Of a DNA stretch of 64,000 bases, positions 51,063 to 59,544 are shown in pieces. Every line of letters begins with the position of its first letter. Positions within the stretch are counted from its first letter, which is position 1. The stretch comes from Paraburkholderia sp. BL9I2N2. GTDB lineage: Bacteria; Pseudomonadota; Gammaproteobacteria; Burkholderiales; Burkholderiaceae. A program made the translations under genes and the position numbers. The notes under the pieces are model-generated. The model did no database searches, was not told the DNA's origin, and saw only the letters and a list, made by a program, of their open reading frames with translations. The stretch is taken from contig NZ_SMGP01000001.1 of the NCBI RefSeq assembly GCF_004339745.1, positions 4,216,001 to 4,280,000 on the forward strand, written 5' to 3'.

Positions 51063-52340
51063 ATGCACACCTTGCCCGCAACCGAAATTGAACTCGCCGC
51101 ATGGCTGCGGCTTGCGCTCGCGCCGGGGCTGAAACCGGCTGCGCTGCGCCTACTGCTGGGCGCGTTTGGATTGCCGAAAGCGATTTTCGATCAAACGCCC
51201 GAGGCGCTCGCCGAGATTGCCGGTGAAGCCGCGGCACGCGCGGCGCTGGCGCCGACGGGCCCCGAATTCGAGGCCCAGCTGGACGCGGTGATCGCGTGGC
51301 GCGAGCAACCCGGCAATCAGGTCGTGACGCTCGACGACCCCGCTTACCCGCCGGCGCTGCTGACCATGCCCGATCCGCCACCGCTGCTATATATAAAGGG
51401 CCGGTTGAAACTGTTGCATACACGAGCAGTCGCCCTCGTGGGAAGCCGCAGCGCTACACCGCAAGGCGTCGAAGACGCGGAGCGGTTCGCGCGCGAGCTG
51501 TCGGTGGCCGGTGTCACCGTCGTCTCAGGGCTCGCGCTCGGCATCGACGGCGCCGCGCATCGGGGCGGGTTGGAGGGCGTCGGCGGCACCGTCGCCGTGA
51601 TCGGTACCGGCGCGGACCTCGTGTATCCGGCGGCGCATCACGCGCTGGCGCGCCAGATCGCGGTACAGGGCGCGATTCTCTCCGAGTGGCCGCTCGGCAC
51701 GCCCGCGCGCGCGGCCAATTTCCCGCAGCGTAACCGTCTGATCGCCGGGCTCGTCAGCGGCGTGGTGATCGTCGAAGCAGCGATGCGCTCCGGTTCGCTG
51801 ATCACGGCGCGGCTCGCCAATGAGATGGGACGCGATATCTTCGCGCTGCCCGGCTCGATTCACGCACCGCTGTCGCGCGGGTGTCATCGGATCATCAAGC
51901 AAGGCGCGAAGCTGGTGGAAACGCCGGATGAAGTGCTGGAGGAGCTGGGCTTTGCGCGGCGGGCAGCGCCGCGGGTGGCGTCGGGGTCGGCGCATGCCGT
52001 TCTTTGGGGCGGTGTCGATTCAACGAATACATCAGCGGTCAGCGGGACGGTAGCAGGCGAGCCCAAGTCGGCTGGAGCACAGACGGCAGAACCATCTCCG
52101 ACCGAAGCAGCAGCGGCAGGTGCTGCGACGCCGGTCGCCGCGCCGCCTTGCCCACCGGTCGCCCCGGAAGCACAGCGCCTCCTCGCCGCGCTCGGTCATT
52201 CGCCCACCACGCTTGAAATTCTCGCCACCCGCACCGAGATGGAGGACGCGGCACTGCAAACCACCTTGCTGCAACTCGAACTCGCCGGCCAGGTGAGCGT
52301 GCTGCCCGGCGGCCGCTTCATGCGGACGAGCCACGGCTGA
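51063..52340 (+). CDS. dprA: DNA-processing protein DprA
   Basis: 425 residues. Loads RecA on incoming single-stranded DNA during natural transformation. An N-terminal SAM-like domain, the Rossmann core with ALVGSRSATPQG, VSGLALGIDGAAHRGGL and FPQRNRLIAGLV, then an Ala-rich linker (about 310-360) and a C-terminal winged helix (LLAALGHSPTTLEILATRTEM...). The ATG at 51063 is 12 nt behind AGGAGG; longer in-frame starts to 50886 are not conserved. Divergent from def-fmt, as in many proteobacteria. Confidence 0.94.
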   Translation: MHTLPATEIELAAWLRLALAPGLKPAALRLLLGAFGLPKAIFDQTPEALAEIAGEAAARAALAPTGPEFEAQLDAVIAWREQPGNQVVTLDDPAYPPALLTMPDPPPLLYIKGRLKLLHTRAVALVGSRSATPQGVEDAERFARELSVAGVTVVSGLALGIDGAAHRGGLEGVGGTVAVIGTGADLVYPAAHHALARQIAVQGAILSEWPLGTPARAANFPQRNRLIAGLVSGVVIVEAAMRSGSLITARLANEMGRDIFALPGSIHAPLSRGCHRIIKQGAKLVETPDEVLEELGFARRAAPRVASGSAHAVLWGGVDSTNTSAVSGTVAGEPKSAGAQTAEPSPTEAAAAGAATPVAAPPCPPVAPEAQRLLAALGHSPTTLEILATRTEMEDAALQTTLLQLELAGQVSVLPGGRFMRTSHG

Positions 52341-52429
52341 CCTCGCATTGATCAGAGTTGACCACCATTCGGGATCGGCCATGCTACATTCGCGCCAAAG
52401 CACCTGACAAAAGTACGCAAGGAACCACC

Positions 52430-52807
52430 ATGCCCGCGCTAAACCTCGACACCGACCAAGACCGGATCGCCGAGCGCGTCAACGAATCCGAGACGCTGTT
52501 CGTTGCCTGCCTGTGCGCGGAATGGTGCGGAACCTGCCGTGAGTATCGGGACGCTTTCGACAAGCTGGCCGACCGGCACCCGGAAATCTGTTTCGCATGG
52601 ATCGATATAGAGACCCATGCGGACCGTTTCGAGGATCTGGATGTGGAGAATTTTCCGACCATCCTGATCGAAGACTCGGTAACGACACGATTCTTCGGCA
52701 CCGTTTTGCCGCAGGCGGCGATTGTGGAACGGATGTTGTCTGATTTGACGGCCGTGCCCGGCGTCAGCGGCGCGCCGAAACTGCGGCCCGCGCTGGCTGT
52801 CGCCTGA
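52430..52807 (+). CDS. Thioredoxin-family protein
   Basis: 125 residues. Thioredoxin fold with active site Cys33-Gly-Thr-Cys36 in AEWCGTCREY and a cis-Pro in ENFPTILI. CGTC rather than CGPC suggests a different redox potential from classical thioredoxin. It has no signal peptide, so it is cytoplasmic. AAGGAA precedes the ATG. A possible promoter is TTGACC-N21-TACATT (52358-52390) with a TG in front of the -10. It follows dprA by 89 bp. Confidence 0.85.
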   Translation: MPALNLDTDQDRIAERVNESETLFVACLCAEWCGTCREYRDAFDKLADRHPEICFAWIDIETHADRFEDLDVENFPTILIEDSVTTRFFGTVLPQAAIVERMLSDLTAVPGVSGAPKLRPALAVA

Positions 52808-52925
52808 TTCAGGCTCGCCGGTTTGCGAGCCCAGCGGCCCGGGCGTTGCGAGCGGTGCACAAGGTGTTTGCCGCAGCTTGCCTGATGCCTGAGCACGCAA
52901 TTATGATTTCGCGCTTTTATCGCAC

Positions 52926-52958
52926 TTGACACGCCGGTCTCGCGCCGTGTGCTATAAA
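52926..52958 (+). promoter_or_regulatory. Candidate promoter of topB
   Basis: Perfect TTGACA (52926-52931) and TATAAA (52953-52958) preceded by TG (extended -10). The 21-bp spacer is long, so the extended -10 probably carries the activity. It lies about 100 nt before the gene. Confidence 0.5.
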
Positions 52959-53056
52959 GCGGTCGTTAATGGGTCGCAAAGGTCGCAAACGAGGGTCGCG
53001 CTAACAGAAGCGCACTCACGGCCATCAACCCTGATCTACCAACCTCACATCGAGTC

Positions 53057-55711
53057 ATGTCCAAAGCACTGATCATCGCCGAAAAGCCTTCCGTCGCGAA
53101 CGACATCGCGCGCGCTTTGGGCGGCTTTACCAAGCATGACGAATACTACGAGAGCGACGACTACGTCCTTTCCTCGGCAGTCGGCCATCTGCTGGAAATT
53201 GCCGCGCCCGAAGACTATGAAGTCAAACGCGGCAAGTGGAGTTTCGCCAATCTGCCCGTCATTCCGCCGCACTTCGATCTCAACCCGATCGCCAAAAGCG
53301 AGTCGCGCCTGAAGGTGCTGACCAAGCTGCTCAAACGCAAAGATGTCGACCGCCTGATCAACGCATGTGACGCGGGGCGCGAGGGCGAACTGATTTTCCG
53401 ACTGATCGCGCAGCACGCGAAAGCCAAGCAGCCGGTGCAGCGCCTGTGGCTGCAATCCATGACGGCGGGCGCAATCCGCGACGGCTTCGCCCGTCTGCGC
53501 AGCGACGAAGAGATGCAGCCGCTCGCGGATGCGGCACGCTGCCGCTCGGAAGCGGACTGGCTGGTCGGCATCAACGGCACGCGTGCCATGACCGCGTTCA
53601 ACAGCAAGGGCGGCGGCTTCTTCCTGACTACGGTCGGGCGGGTGCAAACGCCGACGCTGTCGATCGTGGTCGAGCGCGAAGAGAAGATTCGCCGCTTCGT
53701 GCCGCGCGATTATTGGGAAGTGAAAGCGGAGTTCGTCTGCTCGGCCGGCTTCTACGAAGGCCGCTGGTTCGATCCGAAATTCAAGCGCGACGAGTTCGAT
53801 CCGGAAAAACGCGATTCGCGTCTGTGGGCGCTGCCCGCGGCTGAGACGATCGTCGCCGCCTGCCGTGGCCAGATCGGCACGGTGACCGAGGAATCGAAGC
53901 CGTCCACGCAACTCTCGCCGGCCCTGTTCGACCTGACCAGCTTGCAGCGCGAGGCCAACGGCCGCTTCGGCTTCTCGGCGAAGAACACTTTGGGCCTCGC
54001 CCAGGCGCTGTACGAAAAGCACAAGGTGCTGACCTATCCCCGTACCGACGCGCGCGCGCTGCCGGAAGACTATATGGATACGGTCAAAGAGACGCTCGGC
54101 ATGCTCAAGGAGAGCAACAACTATCTGCCGTTCGCCAAGCAGGTGCTCGACAAGGGCTGGGTGAAGCCGAACAAGCGCATCTTCGATAACTCGAAGATCA
54201 GCGACCACTTCGCAATCATCCCGACGCTGCAAGCACCGAAGAATCTGTCCGAACCGGAACAGAAGCTCTACGACCTCGTCGTGAAGCGCTTCCTCGCGGT
54301 GTTTTTCCCGGCTGCCGAATTCAAGGTGACGACACGCATCACGGAAGTGGTCGGGCATCACTTCAAGACCGAAGGCAAGGTGCTGGTCGAACCGGGCTGG
54401 TTGCAGGTTTATGGCCGCGAGATCAGCGGCGAAGACGCCAACCTCGTGCCGGTGCAAAAAGACGAGAAGGTCAAGACGGACAAGATCGCCGCCCAGCAAC
54501 TGGTGACGAAACCGCCCGCACGCTACAACGAAGCCACCTTGCTGTCGGCCATGGAAGGCGCGGGCAAGCTCGTCGAAGACGACGAACTGCGCGAAGCCAT
54601 GGCGGCGAAGGGGCTCGGCACGCCGGCCACGCGTGCGGCGATCATCGAAGGTTTGCTGGGTGAAAAGTATCTGATTCGCGAAGGCCGCGATCTGATTCCG
54701 ACCGCCAAGGCTTTCCAGCTCATGACGCTGTTGCGCGGCCTCGGTGTGAAGGAACTGACGGCGCCGGAATTGACCGGTGAGTGGGAGTACAAGCTGTCGC
54801 AAATGGAACGCGGCAATCTGCCGCGTGACGCGTTCATGCAGGAAATCGCCCGCATGACGCAGACCATCGTCAAGCGCGCGAAAGAGTACGATTCCGACAC
54901 GATCCCGGGTGATTACGCGACGTTGCAGACGCCATGTCCGAATTGCGGCGGTCAGGTGAAGGAAAACTACCGGCGCTTTGCCTGCTCGAAATGCGAGTTC
55001 TCGATCTCGAAAATTCCGGGTGGACGTCAGTTCGAAATCCCGGAAGTCGAAGAGCTGCTGCAGAACAAGACGATCGGGCCGCTGTCGGGCTTCCGCAGCA
55101 AGATGGGCCGGCCGTTCTCGGCAATCCTGAAGCTCTCACTCGACGACGAAATCAAGAACTACAAACTCGAATTCGACTTCGGCCAGGATGCGGGCGGCGA
55201 AGACGGCGAACCGCCTGACTTCTCCGATCAGCAACCGGTGGGCGCGTGCCCGAAGTGCAAGGGCCGCGTGTTCGAGCACGGCATGAGCTACGTCTGCGAG
55301 AACTCGGTCGCCAATCCGAAGACTTGCGATTTCCGTTCGGGCAAGGTGATCCTGCAGCAGGAAATCGCCCGTGAACAGATGGCCAAGCTGCTCGAAGAAG
55401 GCCGCACGGATCTGCTGACGAACTTCAAGTCGTCGCGTACCGGCCGTAACTTCAAGGCGTTCCTCGTCAAGCAGAACGACGGCAAGATCGGCTTCGAGTT
55501 CGAGAAGAAGGAGCCGTCGGCAAAGACTGCCGCGAAGACCGCGGCGGCCAAGGCGGCGGCCAACACAGCGTCGGAATCGGAGTCCGAGGACGGTGAAACG
55601 CCGGTGGCGGTAAAGGCCGCGCCGGCAGCCAAGAAGGCCGCAGCGAAAAAAGCACCGGCGGCCAAGAAAGCCCCCGCCAAGAAGGCGGTGGCGCGTAAAA
55701 CCGGCTCGTAA
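53057..55711 (+). CDS. topB: DNA topoisomerase III
   Basis: 884 residues. Type IA topoisomerase that decatenates DNA. Toprim domain (ALIIAEKPSVAND at the start, DAGREGE acidic cluster), catalytic Tyr in VLTYPRTDARALP near residue 333, and GTPATRAAIIE. At the C-terminus are two zinc-ribbon-like parts (CPNCGGQ...CSKCEF; CPKCKGR) and then a tail of about 50 residues made of Ala and Lys repeats (AAKKA, APAKKA), similar to histone H1-like tails. This tail is an addition to the core enzyme. The gene stands alone between two terminators. Confidence 0.95.
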   Translation: MSKALIIAEKPSVANDIARALGGFTKHDEYYESDDYVLSSAVGHLLEIAAPEDYEVKRGKWSFANLPVIPPHFDLNPIAKSESRLKVLTKLLKRKDVDRLINACDAGREGELIFRLIAQHAKAKQPVQRLWLQSMTAGAIRDGFARLRSDEEMQPLADAARCRSEADWLVGINGTRAMTAFNSKGGGFFLTTVGRVQTPTLSIVVEREEKIRRFVPRDYWEVKAEFVCSAGFYEGRWFDPKFKRDEFDPEKRDSRLWALPAAETIVAACRGQIGTVTEESKPSTQLSPALFDLTSLQREANGRFGFSAKNTLGLAQALYEKHKVLTYPRTDARALPEDYMDTVKETLGMLKESNNYLPFAKQVLDKGWVKPNKRIFDNSKISDHFAIIPTLQAPKNLSEPEQKLYDLVVKRFLAVFFPAAEFKVTTRITEVVGHHFKTEGKVLVEPGWLQVYGREISGEDANLVPVQKDEKVKTDKIAAQQLVTKPPARYNEATLLSAMEGAGKLVEDDELREAMAAKGLGTPATRAAIIEGLLGEKYLIREGRDLIPTAKAFQLMTLLRGLGVKELTAPELTGEWEYKLSQMERGNLPRDAFMQEIARMTQTIVKRAKEYDSDTIPGDYATLQTPCPNCGGQVKENYRRFACSKCEFSISKIPGGRQFEIPEVEELLQNKTIGPLSGFRSKMGRPFSAILKLSLDDEIKNYKLEFDFGQDAGGEDGEPPDFSDQQPVGACPKCKGRVFEHGMSYVCENSVANPKTCDFRSGKVILQQEIAREQMAKLLEEGRTDLLTNFKSSRTGRNFKAFLVKQNDGKIGFEFEKKEPSAKTAAKTAAAKAAANTASESESEDGETPVAVKAAPAAKKAAAKKAPAAKKAPAKKAVARKTGS

Positions 55712-55770
55712 TTCGAACCGGCGGCCGGAAGAAGATTCTCTTCCGGCTCGCTTCATCTGGACTTGCCATG

Positions 55771-55808
55771 AAAAAAGGCGCGGTCACATCACGTGACCGC
55801 GCCTTTTT
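55771..55808. terminator. Bidirectional terminator between topB and lysR-type gene
   Basis: 11-bp perfect stem GGCGCGGTCAC / GTGACCGCGCC with an ATCAC loop, a run of six A on the left and five T on the right. A second hairpin without T-run (GCCGGAAGA/TCTTCCGGC, 55724-55747) lies just before it. Confidence 0.93.
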
Positions 55809-55864
55809 GTTTGTCCGCCGGCAAGCGCCTACCGGCGGCCTTCCCGGCTTGATCGATCCAATAC

Positions 55865-56968
55865 TTACAGCGGCGACAAGGCCGTAGGCCGAGTACGAGG
55901 CGTCGTCTTGGCCAGCGTCTTCGGCAGCGGCGATAACTCGCTGTCCAGCAGGCGTGAGAGCGGCTCAGCGCCGTCGAATGCTTCCGGCGGCATCGAATCC
56001 GCGGAATCGAGCGCCGTCGTCGTGGCGGCCCGGCCGAGGCCGTCCTCCTTGATCCACTGTTCACCCAGCAGGCTGTTCGGCGTCTGGCTGAAATGCTCGA
56101 CCAGATGGTCGATGAACGTGCGCACTTTTGCCGGCAAGTGACGGCGGCTCGGATACGCGATGTTGATCTCGACCTGCGGCAACCGGTAATCGCCGAGCAG
56201 GCGTACGAGCCTGCCGCGCGTCATGTCACGGCCGATCAGATAGCTCGGCAGAATCGCGATGCCCATGCCGAGCAGCGCAAACTGACGCAGCATTTCCGTG
56301 TTGTTCGCAACGATCACGTTCGACGGACGCACGCGCACTTCGCCTTCCGGCCCGGTGAACACACGCTCGTCGCCCCAATATTCGGAGGGCAGGCTCAGGC
56401 ACGGATGCTCGAGCAAATGCTCCGGACGCGTGGGCATGCCGTGCTTTTCCAGATACGCCGGCGTGGCGCACACCGTCATGCAACCCGTGGTGAGACGCCG
56501 CGTGACAATGCTCGCGCTGCGCATTTGCCGCGCGATCACCACGCCCACATCGAAGCCTTCTTCGACAAGATCGACCTGGCGGTCGACCAGCGTGACGTCG
56601 GGGATGACTTTCGGATAGCGCTCCGCGTACGTCTGGAGCACGGGTGCCAGATTGTGCAGCCCGAACACGACCGGTGCGACGATCCGCAACGTGCCGACGG
56701 GCTCGTGATTGCGCGCGACCACCATCTGCTCGACGTCTTCCAGTTCGTCGAGAATCTGGCGCGCGCGCTCGAGATAAACCTGGCCTGATTCGGTCAGAGA
56801 CAGGCTGCGGGTGGTGCGATTGAGCAGTCGCGTACCTAGACGGCCTTCGAGGTCGGCAACGTGACGGGTGGCAACTGCGTTGGAAATATCCATCGCGCTC
56901 GCAGCGCGGGCAAAACTGCCGAGATCCGCCACTCTGACGAAAACTCGCATCGACTGCAAATGATCCAT
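55865..56968 (-). CDS. LysR-family transcriptional regulator with C-terminal extension
   Basis: 367 residues. The N-terminal winged helix-turn-helix (about 1-60; FARAASAMDISNAVATRHVADLEGRLG) and linker helix are followed by the effector-binding domain to about residue 300. A further 65 residues (from SLLGEQWIKEDG) are Ala, Pro, Ser and Thr-rich and unusual for the family. The neighbour pckG is co-directional but separated by a terminator, so the regulated gene is not evident. It belongs to the large group with short effector domain motifs like LPSEYWGDERVF; the effector is unknown. Confidence 0.88.
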   Translation of the reverse strand: MDHLQSMRVFVRVADLGSFARAASAMDISNAVATRHVADLEGRLGTRLLNRTTRSLSLTESGQVYLERARQILDELEDVEQMVVARNHEPVGTLRIVAPVVFGLHNLAPVLQTYAERYPKVIPDVTLVDRQVDLVEEGFDVGVVIARQMRSASIVTRRLTTGCMTVCATPAYLEKHGMPTRPEHLLEHPCLSLPSEYWGDERVFTGPEGEVRVRPSNVIVANNTEMLRQFALLGMGIAILPSYLIGRDMTRGRLVRLLGDYRLPQVEINIAYPSRRHLPAKVRTFIDHLVEHFSQTPNSLLGEQWIKEDGLGRAATTTALDSADSMPPEAFDGAEPLSRLLDSELSPLPKTLAKTTPRTRPTALSPL

Positions 56969-57261
56969 AAGACAACTCCTGCCGTGTTACTGCTTCCTGA
57001 CAATTAGTGAAAACCAGTGAAGCGAACTTGGAATTCTCCTACGACTCGCGAAATCGTGCAGAAGTTGCCCGCGAAAGCGGAAATATTGTCGATATTTGTG
57101 CGACTGTGTTCACCAATGTGGGGCGTGATCATCGATTGTTCCTTGAACGGAAACAATCTGCTGCAGTGCAGCTTGAACTGTCATTTTTGTTCGAACAGAC
57201 GCAACGGCCGCTCCGGCATTGCGAAATCAGAAAAAATCGCAGTGCGACAGTGGACCGCAAA
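56969..57261. promoter_or_regulatory. Regulatory gap upstream of the lysR-type gene, rich in inverted repeats
   Basis: About 290 bp, more AT-rich than its surroundings. It holds AAATAT-N5-ATATTT (57081-57097), a 25-bp near-perfect dyad GATTGTTCC...GGAAACAATC (57134-57158, one extra base in one arm) and GCTGCA-G-TGCAGC (57160-57172). ORFs across it look non-coding. It should contain the lysR promoter and its autoregulatory sites; a small RNA is possible. Confidence 0.5.
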
Positions 57262-57287
57262 GAAAAAACCGCCCGAAGGCGGTTTTC
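57262..57287 (-). terminator. Rho-independent terminator after pckG
   Basis: Stem AAAACCGCC / GGCGGTTTT with a CGAA loop (read on the plus strand), T-rich on the minus strand (TTTTTTCTT). Confidence 0.88.
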
Positions 57288-57310
57288 GTGCGAAGTGAAT
57301 ACTCACCTGA

Positions 57311-59167
57311 TCACGCGGCAAGTTTCCCTTCGAGCGCGCGTTTGGCCTCCGTTAGCGCCGGCGGCAGGCCTTGCTGCAATGTGTCAAACAGCTCGGCGTG
57401 CAGCGCGAGTTCCGCGCGCCAGGCTGCGTCGTCGACGGAAATGACCTGCTCGAACTGTTCGCGGCTGAAATTCAGCCCGCTCCAGTCGATGTCCTCGTAG
57501 TGCGGCGACACGCCGAAAGCATGTTCCTCACCTTGAGCCGAGCCTTCGATCCGGCCGACCATCCAGCTCAACACCCGCATGTTCTCGCCGAAGCCCGGCC
57601 AGACGAATTTGCCGTCCGCGCCCTTGCGGAACCAGTTGACGCAGAAGATTTTCGGCAGCTTCGCGTTCAGTTCCTCCAGACGCTCGCCGGTCTTCAGCCA
57701 GTGACCGAAATAGTCGCTCATGTTGTAGCCGCAGAACGGCAGCATCGCGAACGGATCGCGGCGCACCACGCCCTGCTGGCCGGCCGCGGCGGCAGTCGTT
57801 TCGGAACCCATGGTCGCCGCCATGTAGACGCCTTCCACCCAGTTGCGCGCCTCGGTGACGAGCGGCACGGTGGTGGAGCGGCGCCCGCCGAAGATGAACG
57901 CGTCGATCGCGACGCCCGCCGGATTTTCCCAGTCGGGGTCGATGGACGGACATTGCGAGGCCGGCGCCGTAAAGCGCGCGTTCGGGTGCGCCGCCTTGCG
58001 ACCGCTTTCCTTCGCGCCGGCCGGCGTCCAGTCCTTGCCTTGCCAGTCGATCAGATGCGCGGGCGCTTCGTCGGTCATGCCTTCCCACCAGACGTCGCCG
58101 TCGTCGGTGAGCGCGACGTTCGTGAAGATCACGTTTTCCTTCAACGTGGCCATCGCGTTGAAGTTGGTTTTTTCGCTCGTGCCCGGCGCCACGCCGAAGT
58201 AGCCGGCTTCCGGGTTGATCGCGTACAGGCGCCCGTCCTTGCCCGGTTTGATCCACGCGATATCGTCGCCGATCGTGGAGATTTTCCAGCCGTTCAGGCC
58301 TTCCGGCGGGATCAGCATCGCGAAGTTGGTCTTGCCGCACGCCGACGGAAACGCCGCCGCGACATGATGCTTGCGCCCTTCCGGCGAGGTCACGCCGAGA
58401 ATCAGCATGTGCTCGGCGAGCCAGCCTTCGTCGCGGCCCATGGTCGAGGCGATGCGCAGCGCGAAGCACTTCTTGCCCAGCAGCGCATTGCCGCCGTACC
58501 CCGAGCCGTAGCTCCAGATTTCCCGCGATTCAGGGAAGTGGACGATGTATTTGGTTTCGTTGCATGGCCACGGCACGTCTTTCGCGCCGGCCGCGAGCGG
58601 CGCGCCGACCGAATGGACGCACGGCACGAACTCGCCGTCTTCGCCGAGCACGTCGTAAACCTTGCGGCCCATGCGCGTCATGATGCGCATGTTGGTGACC
58701 ACGTACGGGCTGTCGCTCAATTCGACGCCGATATGCGCGATCGGCGAACCGAGAGGGCCCATCGAAAACGGCACCACGTACATGGTGCGGCCGCGCATCG
58801 CGCCTTCGAACAGGCCGTCGAGCGTCGAGCGCATTTCGGCCGGCGCGATCCAGTTATTGGTGGGACCCGCGTCTTCGCGGCGCTGCGAGCAGATGAAGGT
58901 GCGGTCTTCGACGCGCGCCACATCGGACGGATCGGACCATGCGAGATAAGAATTGGGACGTTTGGCGGGATTGAGTTTCTTGAGCGTGCCTGCTTCGACC
59001 ATCTGCGCGCAAAGCCGGTCGTATTCCTCCTGCGAACCGTCGCACCAGACGATCCTGTCCGGCTTGGTCTTCGCGGCAACGCGCTGGACCCAGTCGAGCA
59101 GCTTTCGGTGTTTGACCCACGCGGGCGCCTCGATATTGGGCTGTCCTTCGAATGAGGGGTGGTTCAT
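57311..59167 (-). CDS. pckG: Phosphoenolpyruvate carboxykinase (GTP)
   Basis: 618 residues. Decarboxylates and phosphorylates oxaloacetate to phosphoenolpyruvate with GTP, the first step of gluconeogenesis. P-loop FPSACGKTNFAML (hyper-reactive Cys), FGVAPGTSEKTNFNAM and the nucleotide-binding GYNMSDYFGHWL. Length and motifs match the GTP type, not the ATP-dependent pckA. The ATG at 59167 has CGGAGAC upstream; 36 in-frame codons further up are not conserved. It is monocistronic. Confidence 0.96.
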   Translation of the reverse strand: MNHPSFEGQPNIEAPAWVKHRKLLDWVQRVAAKTKPDRIVWCDGSQEEYDRLCAQMVEAGTLKKLNPAKRPNSYLAWSDPSDVARVEDRTFICSQRREDAGPTNNWIAPAEMRSTLDGLFEGAMRGRTMYVVPFSMGPLGSPIAHIGVELSDSPYVVTNMRIMTRMGRKVYDVLGEDGEFVPCVHSVGAPLAAGAKDVPWPCNETKYIVHFPESREIWSYGSGYGGNALLGKKCFALRIASTMGRDEGWLAEHMLILGVTSPEGRKHHVAAAFPSACGKTNFAMLIPPEGLNGWKISTIGDDIAWIKPGKDGRLYAINPEAGYFGVAPGTSEKTNFNAMATLKENVIFTNVALTDDGDVWWEGMTDEAPAHLIDWQGKDWTPAGAKESGRKAAHPNARFTAPASQCPSIDPDWENPAGVAIDAFIFGGRRSTTVPLVTEARNWVEGVYMAATMGSETTAAAAGQQGVVRRDPFAMLPFCGYNMSDYFGHWLKTGERLEELNAKLPKIFCVNWFRKGADGKFVWPGFGENMRVLSWMVGRIEGSAQGEEHAFGVSPHYEDIDWSGLNFSREQFEQVISVDDAAWRAELALHAELFDTLQQGLPPALTEAKRALEGKLAA

Positions 59168-59463
59168 CGACTTGTCTCCGTTTTGAAAAAGCAATAGAAA
59201 AACGGTACAAGCCCAGAGACGCTGCATGCGAGAGGCATTCAATTCTTCACGCCAGGTTCCTGCTACCCGACGCACAATTGTGCAGGTCGTTCCGGGCTAC
59301 ACAGCCTGTTGAGCGGAGACGCCAGCCGACGGGCTTCTGCAACCGTCTGTAAAGCGGCTTGCCTCAACACGCAACAAACTGTTAAAAACGATGTCAATCC
59401 GCCTTGCCGTGGCGCTGCCATTCTGTGCGGTAGCTACTACGGTAAGGCATTCAGCCAGACCGG

Positions 59464-59483
59464 CATGTGACCTAGGTCACATG
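59464..59483. promoter_or_regulatory. 20-bp perfect palindrome with consensus CRP-type half sites
   Basis: CATGTGACCTAGGTCACATG contains TGTGA-N6-TCACA, the canonical CRP/FNR-superfamily cAMP-receptor site. It is centred 71 bp before the ATG of the dehydrogenase gene, and CATAAC (59497-59502) downstream could be the -10, placing the site near -35 to -42 (activator position). The gap (377 bp between pckG and this gene) holds nothing else recognised. Confidence 0.65.
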
Positions 59484-59544
59484 GTGGGACAGTCAGCATA
59501 ACACTCCGTTCCGCACCAGCAAGGTGCGTCGCAAGACACATACC

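Noticed and set aside
53045..54802. 585-codon minus-strand frame across topB
   Set aside because: Antisense shadow; topB has all catalytic motifs and a promoter and terminator.
57371..59155. 594-codon plus-strand frame across pckG
   Set aside because: Antisense shadow of a full-length PEP carboxykinase gene.
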